DNA from: Symbiodinium natans
Taxonomy: Eukaryota > Sar > Dinophyceae > Suessiales > Symbiodiniaceae
Length of the DNA stretch: 62,000 nt
NCBI GenBank assembly: GCA_905221605.1
Contig: CAJNDS010002684.1
Span: 149,101-211,100, forward strand
Reading direction: 5' to 3'
Below are positions 8,041-18,869 of the stretch, in pieces; position 1 is the first letter of the stretch, and each line of letters opens with the position of its first letter. Under the pieces are notes generated by a model, which worked only from the letters and a program-made list of their open reading frames with translations, made no database searches and had not been told where the DNA came from. Both the position numbers and the translations under genes were made by a program.

Positions 8041-10160
8041 AATGTGTGCATGCATGCTCAGATCACGAGAGTTCGACACGTTTTGAAACGCCACCGAATT
8101 CAATGCCAAGCAGCCGAACGTTCTCGCACACCCACGAGCGGTGGCGCTGCTCCACCAGGAGGCTGGACAAGCGAGGAAACTCCCTCTCTCCACATCGCGA
8201 CCCCCCTGAATAAGCCAAAAACCCCTCTTACTTTGGAGCACAGAACTGGGTGCTCCAGGGCTCGCCTTGCCAACCCTGTACGTTGGGAAGCTGTGACCTT
8301 TGACGCCATGCCCCGGCCTTTTGAGGCGCTCCTTGCTACAAGGCGTGGCCGCCACGGAAGCCACGCACAGGAGAGCGAGCCAGCGCATGCGCAGCTCGGT
8401 GACAGGCGCAGTCGTCCTGTTTGTCGTCCCCATCAGCGCATCGGCGTAAGGCTCATTTGGAAGTGGCTGGTGTGCCACACTTTGCCACACTTTGCCACTG
8501 GTATTTGTCGCTGGGGATTCTATCGGCTTCCGCCGAACTCATGCGTGCTAGAGCTAGAGAGTTTCTTGTGGCTTGCAGTCTCATCCAGAGCATCAAAACA
8601 AATCGTCATCAGGATATTCTTCGTGTCTGTCTCGGGGGCGCTGATGCTCAAGGCTTCATGGGTAAATCATGAGGCACTGACGGGGCTGACGGGGCTCGAT
8701 TCGATTCGTTGCATTTGCATCACTACAACGCTGAGGTTCGGCGAAAAGGCCGGACGCAGAACATGTTTGCCCGCTAAGACCCTGAACAAACTGAGCTAGC
8801 CGACCTGTCCCTAACATGAGCCTCTGAGGGCTTAGCCACATCTAGAGAATCAACTTGCAGTAAACATAGGCAAAGCTGTGGAGATCGTGCCGGATTCAAG
8901 AAGCCCAACCCTGACCCGAAACCTTGCTTCTTGATGTAGTTAGCGAAGCCCATCCCCTCATCCATGATTAGAATGATCTCGATGACATTAAGCAACACCG
9001 TCGAGAGCTTGCTGATGTACCAGTAGTCTCAGCTTTGACTTCTCTGTGAGAAACTGCACGGCGTGTCCAATCTCACTCCCGCCCCTCATGTTCAAAACTC
9101 CGCTTCCACCAAGTGCAACCTTTCGCCTTTTCTCCTCTCACTCTCGGAGGGGACACCCTGCGTCATGCTGTACAATCCACCGCCAGGTGAGGTTCACTCG
9201 ACAGTCCTGAGAGGGGCAAGTTGAGGGAAAAAGCGGGGGGGCCAGTGCGGAGCCCAGCACCAAAGGCCAGGAGATACTCTGAGACTCTGAGATGGCGGCC
9301 GAAAGATCCTCTTCGGGAGGGACACGGTGTCGGTAGTGTTTCTGACCTCTTTTGGCGCTCCGGCGGCAGGCTTCGAAGGCCCAGCGGGCCTAACGCTAAA
9401 GAACTTTCAGGATGGAGCTCCCTTCGGTCCTGCAGTACAGCTCCGTAGGACCTTTTTTAAGGGGACACTAAGTGCTCAGAGAGTGAATGGGCTGTTGCAC
9501 CGTGTGCATCCGTGTGCCCTTGGCATGCAGCAACGTCGCGAATGCTTTTGTTGTGGACGGATTCGCTATGATTCGCCATGATTGGTTCAGCCCTTGCAAT
9601 GCTCTGCCAAGCTGAGATTCGCGCAAAGGCCCTCCATGGTGCAGAGATCACCATCCTGGCGAGTCCAAGGCTTGCCAAGAGCTTTCATCTGCGGCGAATA
9701 TGCGTGAAATTGTGTGAGGCACAGTCGACAGCCGGCAGGATGGCTCAAGTGGCTCAAGTGGCTCAAGTGGCTCAAGAGCCAGAGAGCAGCCTTCAAATCT
9801 GACTTTGCTCTACTTTGCGCTGCGGTAACTTCTCCAGATCTCCGGTGTTGGTGTTTCAGTGAATGCCGCTGCTCCAAATCGTGCCGATCCCAGGACTTCC
9901 AACCTCCAATTGGAGGAGCGTCTCCTCGAACGGGTCGTCCTTCGGACGTAGGCAGAAGGACCTGAAGCCACCGAAACGTCCAGAAGTTCCCACGGCCCAC
10001 TCCCCTCATTCGCTTAAGTCATTTTTCGCGGGGTGAGGAGAGAAGAAGTCCCTTCCGTCAACACCCCCTCCCCTTCGCCCTCTTCGCTCATCTTAGATGC
10101 TTCACCTTGCGCCTTGCGGGGATTTCAGGTGTTTCTTACCAGGAACGTCGCCAAACCACC
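8041..10160. other. Intergenic region, no gene recognised
   Basis: Six frames were read and no recognisable family or spliced chain was seen. The region holds the TGGCTCAAG tandem at 9741-9776, listed separately. Confidence 0.4.
9741..9776 (+). repeat. Four perfect tandem copies of TGGCTCAAG
   Basis: A 9-bp unit is repeated exactly four times. The unit equals the last nine bases of the dinoflagellate spliced leader, which may be coincidence or expansion of a relict leader. Confidence 0.9.
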
Positions 10161-10165
10161 TTGGG

Positions 10166-10217
10166 CACACACACACACACACACACATACGCACACACAC
10201 ACACACACACACACACA
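10166..10217. repeat. (CA)n microsatellite
   Basis: CA dinucleotides, interrupted once by TACG near 10190. Confidence 0.95.
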
Positions 10218-10639
10218 AACCCTCAGCCGGAGCCTAAACCTCCCCTGCCCCAGAGTCTCCGCCTTTCTCCTCTCTTTCAGTCGACTCGCGTCGGTACATC
10301 TCAACACGTCAACACGGTTCGCTTACTTCGGTTCCGCGACAACGTTGGAGACTGGGCCGTCTAGGCCAGGCCCCAAGCCAGGGCCTAGCACATGGAGTTC
10401 TGGTGGGGGTGTCTGCTGCAGCTGGCCAGGGGGTGGGAAGCGCTTCGCACGAAACGATCCTCTAAGAACTTGTGCATCGTGTCTCCAGGCTCAAACGGGA
10501 ACTGTCGAGGGTCGTGGTGGAACAAGAGAGATACTCAGCAGGGCAGCTTGTGGCTATACCAGTCACGATACTTCTATGAGCAGACCAGCGCGTTGCCATA
10601 CTGTTGCTACGTGTTGCTGTCGGATGCCTTGTCGCACCC

Positions 10640-10935
10640 AGGGACAGCGACACAATGAGAGCGTCTCGACCTCTCGGAATTCGAGTATCCCTAAGGTGTC
10701 CCGGCTTCAAGTGTACGAGGAGGTTCACATCTGGGCTAAGAACTTGAATGCAGACGATATTTCCCAGTAGCACTGCACAACATTGTACGGGCCCGCCTGT
10801 AGCATCGAAGAGAGGCTCATCATCACAGTGCCAGCTGACCTTTGAGTGAGCGGAATCGTGCGTCAATATTGCATTCATCAACGAGCAGGAGCCGACATAC
10901 GAAATACACGAGGCAAGGAAGTGTTCGCTGGACAT
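10640..10935 (-). CDS. AlkB-like 2OG-Fe(II) oxygenase, partial, two exons
   Basis: Read on the minus strand, the first exon gives MNAILTHDSAHSKVSWHCDD followed by EPLFDAT, matching the iron-binding H-x-D region of AlkB-family oxygenases (WH.DDEP). It ends at an AG|GC donor just after the ACA codon of DAT, with phase 1. A compatible acceptor near 10674 continues GRDALIVSLSLGATR, the conserved strand-and-Arg block that follows in this family, ending at another AG|GC donor. The family oxidatively demethylates nucleic acids or proteins using Fe(II), oxygen and 2-oxoglutarate. Later exons with the second iron ligand His and the 2OG-binding Arg were not found with confidence, so this may be a longer gene or a relic. 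Amino-terminal exons should lie at higher coordinates. Confidence 0.45.
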
Positions 10936-11339
10936 TAGACATCTTCGGACAAGACATCAATATCAGGAATCTCACCAAGTATACCAAGTGTGGCTAGATG
11001 CTCGTTGTTCAACAAACCTCCCTATGATTCCCACTCCACCCTAACCATCCCTGACCCGTAAACCCTGAACTGCCCTGCGCAGTCGACAGCACATCTGCTC
11101 ACGCGTGCGATGCACGGGTGACATCGAGTGACCCTGTCGGCTCAACCCTCGTGCAGCGAGCAAACATGGTGAACGAGACAAGTGCTTTGCACCGGAGAGA
11201 AACCGAGGACATACATGTTGATATATGTTGATGCCAGAAGCAAGCTTGGCCTGAGGTGTTCATGAAACTTGTTTGCTCGGCTTCACGCCGACAGATACTT
11301 TGCTTTAAGCAGCCTGGCACCTTTTGCAAGATGGCCATT

Positions 11340-13330
11340 GGCTAACACGTCCCTTGAGTCCCTCCACATTGAGATAAGCCGCGTTGTCCAAGCCACTTTT
11401 GTACAGGTTGGCATTGCACGAGTTCGGGCGCTCCTGCGTCATCCGGTACCAGTAGCTGAGACCGCAGTCAGAAGAAAGATGAGGCATAGGTGTTGAACAT
11501 GCGGCCACAGGGGATAAGAGGAATTGTCGATTGTGCAAGCGCTACGAAGATTCTCCCAACGTACTGGTACGTGCTGCTAGGTTTTGTGGGTAAGCACAAG
11601 TACCAGGTGGCGATCTCAGGGAGCGAGTGGCAAGGGCGCAAGGCAGAAAGCCTTCATCAAGCAATCATAGCTGCTTCAAGATGCACGGCACGGAGGCATG
11701 TCACGCGAGGGCGCCCAGTCGAGGACTTTGGCACGCGCAACCCCTACAAGCAAGGCTAAACCGAGTCGCACTGTTCGCTTGGACGTCGGATCAGATTCTT
11801 GCAGCTGCGGGCGCCGTCACCGAGATGCACAATGGGCGGCCGCGCCATGCAATTGCTGTGTCACCTGACGATATCCTCAAGAGCGCCGGCCGCCACCCGG
11901 GCCACCCGACAACCCTTGTTTGCTGATTCAGTTCACTCGCAGGCTTTTTGAGGGCGCTGGAAAATCTTGGCATCAGCTAACACGCATAACCCATATGAAT
12001 GTTCGGCATGAACGCCATATTCAAAGGCTCTGCGCAATGTTGGTGTCAGGAGCGAGCGGTGATAGTCCATAACAGACTCTGCTTGGTTGAAAGCGAGCCC
12101 CACAAGTACTGCACGAAACAACAGTAAACCGCAGTGGACCAACGACAGCAATGCAGTTCTCGTTTAAGTAGTGATCGCTTGACAAAAAACAAGGTCAAAA
12201 GTCCAAACTAATCCAGCATCTTCAATCAAGCCGGTCCTTGAGCCCGCAAGCACGTACAACCTGCAACAGCTGAGAAGATTGGGATACGCAGGGCTCTCGC
12301 AGCACCCCCGCATGCAGGATTTCGAGCTTGCAATCGCACTGAACGATGCACATGCTGACCGCCTCGTCTGTGATGTCGAGGAACCATTCCGGCATGGTAA
12401 CAGCCGGAAATCGGAGGCCAGCATACTGGGCATGTTGGCGCAACACGCACAGAGACCGTCAGGACAGATCATGGGATGGAGATGAATGGACCCAGGGGCA
12501 ATGCCATCTAAGGCACATTTTAGAAGCTATGCCCTCAAGTCTTCTTGGTACTGTCTGCTGTTCAAATTTCAAACCAGTAAAAACCCCTACCAGCACTTGA
12601 CCCTCCACCCAACGAATCCCTCCATCAGAACACGTAAAGGCGCAGCCAACAGCTTCGAACATGGGACTGACTTTCGCCAATTCTTCTCCCCACATGCCTA
12701 ACGCCCCTTTCTCTGCACTTCACACTGCCTTGCATGAATGGCCTCAACGGGCGACGCGAAGCTTGCAGTCCAGTAGTGGAAACAGAGCAGTGGCGCCTCA
12801 TACTCGCATCGGCAGCCCGGCAGCGTGAGCCAGGCAGCAGAACGCGGCAGCAGAGCTTCACAAAGCTCTTGGTCCTTCCCTGGAGGCACAAAAGGTCACG
12901 AAAGGTCTCGGTCTCATGTTGCCTCTCTTCTTTTCTCCCTCTCATGTTCCCTTCTTCTCCTTCCTTCCTTGCTCTGCTTCACTGCTTCGGCTGCTGCGAC
13001 TGTCGGGGAGTCCCATGCTCGCCGTGCTCGCGAACCACAAGAGAGTCTAGGCACGTGTTTGAAAACTGAAGGTTCATTCCTCATCAAGCAGAGGCAACTT
13101 CGTCGTCGCAAACGTCGTCGTGTTTTCATACTTCCTACAGCCAAAGCCCTTGGAATCCCGGAACGCAAGGGCACAACGGAAGGAGGAGCAATGAATGTTG
13201 AGCGCCTTCTTTTGGAGGCCGCTCCGGCTTCCGCCAGCAGAGACGGCTCAGCAGGGTCTGCCTCCCAAATCTGAGGTTCATCAAGGTCCGGAATGTCCCA
13301 ATGCGGCCACCCCTATCAAAGACCTGACGA
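11340..13330 (-). other. Exon-like tracts of unassigned minus-strand gene(s)
   Basis: Several short minus-strand frames look like natural protein: about 12370-12445 (FPAVTMPEWFLDITDE ending at an AG|GC donor, reminiscent of the PAEWLLD block of ABCG transporters), about 12010-12110 (SVMDYHRSLLTPTLRRAFEY), about 11335-11430 and about 13190-13325 (DIPDLDEPQIWEADPAEP). No Walker A or ABC signature was found, so the ABCG idea is weak and they may belong to different genes. Confidence 0.25.
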
Positions 13331-13599
13331 ATCATTGATCGGCGCTGGATTGCTACCACAGGAGGTCCCCAGCTGCAAGCTCTGCACCATGTCCGGCTGT
13401 GCATGCGGCTGGAAACATAAGATGAGACAACTGGACGCTTACACAGTCTGTTACACAACGTCACCGGGTCAAAACCATGGCCGACTAGATGAGCCGGCCT
13501 CCACTGCTCCAGGGTTGACGATGAAAAAGCCTTCTGGGTTGCCACATGCGACAAATCATGCGTGTTTAGTTTGGAAGAGGGCTGGGTCACATCGATCAG

Positions 13600-14100
13600 G
13601 TTGGTGTTGTAGGAACTTCAAGTGGGGCCATATAGTCCCAGCATGTCCCAGCCAAAAGCACCATCTAACCCGACCCAGACTTGATGCCTGCTTGCGGTAT
13701 GAGATGAAGCTGCGCCGATGTACGTCATGAAGAACCTGAAAAAAGAGATACCCTGAGAGATACCACATCTACCAGAATCTACCATGCTTTGCCCTGGTGC
13801 GATGCACACTGCTGTCCAGAACGGCCACTCACAGCAATGCAGAGCCCCGACAGCCGAACAAGCGAGGACGATTCAACGTGAGAATGCGTGAAACATGCAC
13901 ACAAGAAGGCAAAAAGATACCTGGAACTTCTGCGCCTTGGAACTTAGGATGGGCAGGGCAACACAATCTCATTGGAAATGAGGCTGCCACACAAGTCCAG
14001 CCGTCACAGAAGCATGCCAATGGCCCGCATACACCACCACCGAAAAGAGCTCGCTCCTTGCAGGGAGAAGCTTCAGTCCAGCTTCTAAAAGAGCTTCCAA
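13600..14100. other. Intergenic, no gene recognised
   Basis: No convincing coding signal on either strand. Confidence 0.35.
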
Positions 14101-14102
14101 AG

Positions 14103-14365
14103 GAGAGAGAAAAAGAGATAGAGAGACTCAGACAGAGAGACAGAAAGGAAGAGAAAGGAAGAGAAAGAAAGAGAAAGAAAGAGAAAGAAAGAGAAAGAAA
14201 GAGAAAGAAGAGAAAGAAAGAGAAAGAAAGAGAAAGAAAGAGAAAGAAAGAGAAAGAAAGAGAAAGAAAGAGAAAGAAAGAGAAAGAAAGAGAAAGAAAG
14301 AGAAAGAAAGAGAAAGAAAGAGAAAGAAAGAGAAAGAAAGAGAAAGAAAGAGAGAGAGAGAGGAA
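14103..14365. repeat. Purine microsatellite, (AGAAAGAAAG)n
   Basis: A 10-bp unit of G and A only, nearly perfect from about 14160 to 14350 and ending in (GA)n. The pure purine strand could form triplex structures. Lys/Glu/Arg frames here are repeat artefacts. Confidence 0.95.
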
Positions 14366-14369
14366 GGCG

Positions 14370-16060
14370 CTCCTGCAGTGTCTCCTCAGGTGGAGGTAAT
14401 GGCCTACCACATTGTTTCCAGCGCCAGGCGGTTGGTTGCTAGGCTTGGCAAGGCCCCAGTCTCCCCAAACTTCACGCACGACCCGAAAGCGCGGAACGGC
14501 ATGTCCTTAGTCCTTTGCACTTCATGAAGAGTTGACTGATTCCAGTCCCGCGGTCAAAGCCAAAGAAGGCGAAGAAGCTCCGACAAGCTAAAGCCAGCTG
14601 AGGCCGCAGGCTTCTTTTTCAAAGGCCGGGGCCTGGTAAGGCGCAAAAGATCACTTAAAGGACTGCTGCTGCCATTCAATGCCATTCATCAATTGCATAC
14701 CATCTGCTACAAAACCTGTTCTTCACATTATCCTCGGTTATTCAAAGATGTGCGCTGCACCATCAGCCCACACCGGGGCCGACACTTGGTCCGCTTCCGC
14801 TTCCCTCGCCGGCGGCGCCGCCGGCGCGGGCCATCAGGCAGCGCATCACCTTGTCTCCGTGCACGTTCCATTGCAGGCAACTGTATCCATGCCCATGAAC
14901 AAGACATAGCTGTACCGAGTATGGAGAGTTTAGGGCATCCTGCACTCAGATGAAGAGGTCGCGCCATCGTCCCAGGCATCCTGTTACACGGGACGACAAA
15001 CCCGACAGGGCAGCGCATCGGCCATGTTTCACCGGGACTGCGGGCAAGGCTGTGTCCTGGAGCTGGTCTGGCGCATGGAAGGGTCCCAGGGGCTGCTGCA
15101 AACCTGCGCGCACAAGGCTTTATGAGTAGGACTTCAAGTGGAGGACTGCCTATCAGGCCCCCAACCTTAAACGCTGCCAATCCTGAGACGCACATTCGTT
15201 CCTAACTCACCTCGGTTTGACCATGCTCAGTGGGGACTTGCAGCGAGCTTCTTTCTGAGTTGGGCCTGGCATGTCAACAGGAGTGCCCAGGTTGATAGGA
15301 TGCCTCGGCAACCAACGCTGAAAAATTCCCTTTGGCAAGGTTCGCACCGGTCACAATCACATGGCAAGCACATGGGGAAGCAAGAAACTTTTTTCTTTCT
15401 CCTATTAACGAAGACGAAAACCGACTGTCTATCACGCATCACGCCGTTGATCTGCACAGCCTGACGTCAGACATGCAAAACGACAAAAAACAAAAGAAAA
15501 TAAGCCATGGGTCTCCATCACTCTCGCTCCGCTACTACGGCCTTGGTTCTTTCGCGGATGTTACGTGCGCCACTGCTGCGGGTCGTTGCGTTGGCTCTCC
15601 AGCTTCCCTTGTGGAGAACACATTCTGTCAAGAGCTTGGCAAAAAGCAGCTCGATCAATGGCAAGCATCAGGGAAATTGGATTTAGTAATCTGTGAGCAG
15701 CTTGCCGTTGCTCAGCAAGGAAAGTCTTCGCGCTCTCGCCTAGGCACCGTGCACATTCTGTGGTGTTTAGGTGTGGAAATCGCGCTGTCCGCCTGGGTCC
15801 GGCGCACTTTGCAAGGATTGCATCGCCCCGCGTCCTCACGCGCCCGCCCAGGTGCCGTTCGCATCGACGTCGCCATCCTCCTAACGGTCATGTTTGTTTG
15901 ATGTTTTTTGTTCGCGAAATGCGAAACTGTCATCGCTAGTGGACGTCTGGTTCACCACATGCGAAGTTGTCCCGACTCGGTGGCCAGTTTTATCTTCGGT
16001 AAATGTCATGAAGTGATCAGCAGACCTTGCTGCATGTGGCTCACAGGACTGCTGCGCTCA
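14370..16060. other. Intergenic or intronic, no gene recognised
   Basis: The longest frame (15332-15901, + strand) has no family resemblance and no supporting splice chain, so it is left out as a gene. Confidence 0.35.
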
Positions 16061-16063
16061 TCT

Positions 16064-16396
16064 TCACGGATCCTGTTCAGCAGGAGCACCGCCTAATCCA
16101 CAGACACACGTGAGCCGACTTTCTCGCTCCACGTAGAGTTGATGCCGATTCTTCTGCAGGCTCATACTCTCTTTTATCAGGCTATGGAGAACCTGCAGTT
16201 CGCCCGTTTCCCCTCCAGACTCGACGTCCAAAGGCCTTGCCTCAGGAGACTTCTGCTGCCGCGGCTCTATCAACTGTGGTGTCCACTGGCTGTGCCACGG
16301 CTGCTTTCTTCTCTCTTGTGTCTGCTGCAAGTACTCGCCTTGCTGACGGCACTTCGGCTGCTTCCGCTTGTTCGTCAGCGCATCAGACGGAAGCAC
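16064..16396 (-). CDS. Hypothetical exon or small open frame
   Basis: A minus-strand frame of 110 codons beginning MLPSDALTNKRKQ has charged, protein-like composition (GEYLQQTQERRKQPW, VESGGETGELQVLHSLIKES) and contrasts with the repetitive leucine-rich sequence in the opposite frames. No family is recognised. It could be an exon of a larger minus-strand gene or chance. Confidence 0.25.
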   Translation of the reverse strand: MLPSDALTNKRKQPKCRQQGEYLQQTQERRKQPWHSQWTPQLIEPRQQKSPEARPLDVESGGETGELQVLHSLIKESMSLQKNRHQLYVERESRLTCVCGLGGAPAEQDP

Positions 16397-16399
16397 TGC

Positions 16400-18737
16400 C
16401 TAACAAGTGATGCTGACTCTTCCAGCTCCACCGCGTTTTCTGAAACAACTCGGTAACAACTCTCCAAAAGACGAAGTGGGTGCGGCATCCACGTCTGAGT
16501 TGCCCAAGTGGCCCTCGATGGCCTGTGTATCCAGCACTCTCCCATTCCTGCTCGGCTAAGTGTCCTGTCATGGAGCCCAGAGTGGCACCTGCCCTAAGCA
16601 TGGACTCTTGTGTGTCCTTGCCCATCGGCCTAAGCACTCCAGGTTCAATAGAGTACGCACACCAAGAATTGCTGGCAGCTTGGCGAGCTTTCTGAGAACT
16701 ATCGGTAGCACGTTAGTGCAAAATCTGTATCTGAATATATCGGCGCACTTCACTGACGAAACATTCTGAGCTGCCGAACAACGCGGTTGTCTCTGAGCCA
16801 TGGGGCTTTTTGCAAGAAACAGCAAAGAATTCACAGTGAATTCAACGGCGAATGAGGAACACAAAGTGCGCAAGCCGAAGCTCATCAAGCAGCAAAGTGT
16901 GAGCTCAGCAGGCCTTATGATTAAATCGAGCTGTGCTGAATGGAGCTGGAGTGCAAAGCTGCAGTCTCACCAGGGGCTGCGCTGCAAAGCGAGAGCTTGA
17001 AGAGGGTAAAGGAGCTCCATCGACATTGGATGGATGGCCTTGGCGCGGGGAAAGTACAAAAGATCTTATCTTTAACTTTCCCACCCCGGTGTTGGCCGTG
17101 GCCCTGTTGCCAGAGGTCCCGGCAGGCCCTTGACATCCGTGGTGGTAAAGCTGGCCGTGGCTTTGGGGCCTGGGCCCGACAACATCCGACAAAAAGACAT
17201 GAAAGACTTGGCTACAGGCCTGAGAGGCGAGAACTTTTTGCCCGCTGCCCGCAGTTCTATCAACGCATGCCTCGCTACCCCTGCCGCGCCAAGCCCCCCC
17301 ACTCTCCCTCCTTTCCCCATCCATGTCCCTTGCCCGTGGCACTGTATACCGATGCGACGAGATGGCGCTATTCCCAACGGAAACCGCGACAACCGCCAGT
17401 CAAGGCTGGCATTGGATGTGACAAGCCGTCGAATCGAGTGGCCTTCTTTATCTGAGTATCTTGTGTCCGCGACGTGCTGTTGTTTGTTCACTGACATGCT
17501 GCCGACGACCCAAGCATTGGAGAGTCGACACATCGGTATATACGTGGGATCGCCTCGTCATATGGGTGCATCATCTGGCGCGCTACCATCTCTGGTCGCA
17601 CTAGTGTGACCGCAGATCAAGCAGCAAGTGCTACTAGCCGATCCTGAAAAAGTACGTACCACAAGTCAGGATGTAGCTGCTACTTTAACTCACCCTGCGG
17701 TAGAACTCTGGATTATTCTAGATTGCTTCATATGCTGCACGCGACACAGAGCCACACCCAAACGAGTCGACAAGTCGCAGCGTCAGCTCATGGATCAAAA
17801 CTAGCTGGGCTTAAACTGCTAGTTTCCGATAATGAGGGTACCCTCAGGATTCTGCTATTTTGGGCATTAAGAGGGGATCCCTTATTTGGGAAAAAACCAC
17901 TGAGTGATGTGCGGAGGAGCCAGCCAGTCGGCTTGAAGCACGGAGGCTCGTGCCTGTGGATACCTGAGTTGCAATCGCCTCTGTACAGCCACGGCTCTCA
18001 AAAACTCCACTGTTACCTGCCGGTCAGAAGTCACACATGTCACATCTTCAATGGGGCCTTAGAACTCCTAAAGCTTGAGACGTCGACAGTTGCTGTTGTT
18101 GTTTCAAACGCTTGTTCACACACATTTCGTGTGTCTGAAATCGAGAGCATCTTCCTTCAAAGTCGCGCAAGTGCGCCCTCTCCTCAAGGTGCGGCTCTGA
18201 GGCATCCCGAAACCTGCGAAACATGAACATGGCTACGCCGCGAAGATCCAACAAAACCGTTCGGAACCTGAAGGCTGCAGTCTCAGACCAAGGCGTGATG
18301 GGCAGAGTCCGGGTACAGCCATCGTTGGTTTGCCAAGCTGCAAACGTGCCATTTTAAATATTTTATGAGCATGGTTACCTGCAACACCTGGCTCATAGAT
18401 GTTGTCTTTCTCGTGTGCTTTCGCACCTGTTTGCAGCACCTCTTACATCACGCTAATCAACACCATGAAACACCTTAAACGTGTACCGGCGAGCTCAAAG
18501 CATAGAAGCTAACAAAATCCATTTCCTTGCAGGTATTACAGTCGAGTCAGCCCAGTTGCCAGTTTTGCCAGTTCTCCACACGAGCTGCCATGCAACCTCG
18601 GAGGAGGCTGTGGACAGCAGCTGGGCTGCCTCTGAGGGTGCTACGACAGGCTATGCAATGCCTGTGCGCAGGAATACAAACACCAACGCAACAGCGCAGC
18701 GGGATCAAAAGCTTGGTTCTAGGGGGATTCATTTGTG
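16400..18737. other. Intergenic or intronic, no gene recognised
   Basis: Read in all frames; no family signature or phase-consistent exon chain found. Confidence 0.35.
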
Positions 18738-18862
18738 ACAGGGGGGGGGAAGGGGCGGGGGGGGAAGGGGGGGGGGGGGGGGAAGGGGGGGGGGGGGAAG
18801 GGGGGGGGGAGGGGGGGGGGGGGGAAGGGGGGGGGGGGGGGGAAGGCTCGGGGCGGGGGGCT
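18738..18862 (+). repeat. G-tract repeat (G-runs separated by AA)
   Basis: Long runs of G broken by AA, A or C over about 120 bases. The plus strand has strong G-quadruplex potential. Confidence 0.95.
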
Positions 18863-18869
18863 TTGACTT

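Noticed and set aside
7613-8799. Tyr/Ile-rich frames of up to 359 codons.
   Set aside because: They are produced by the ATATAC microsatellite; the flanks show no family resemblance.
13797-14479. Lys/Glu/Arg frame (+) and Phe/Leu/Ser frame (-).
   Set aside because: They are products of the AGAAAGAAAG purine repeat.
15332-15901. A 189-codon plus-strand frame.
   Set aside because: The composition is not convincing and no family is recognised.
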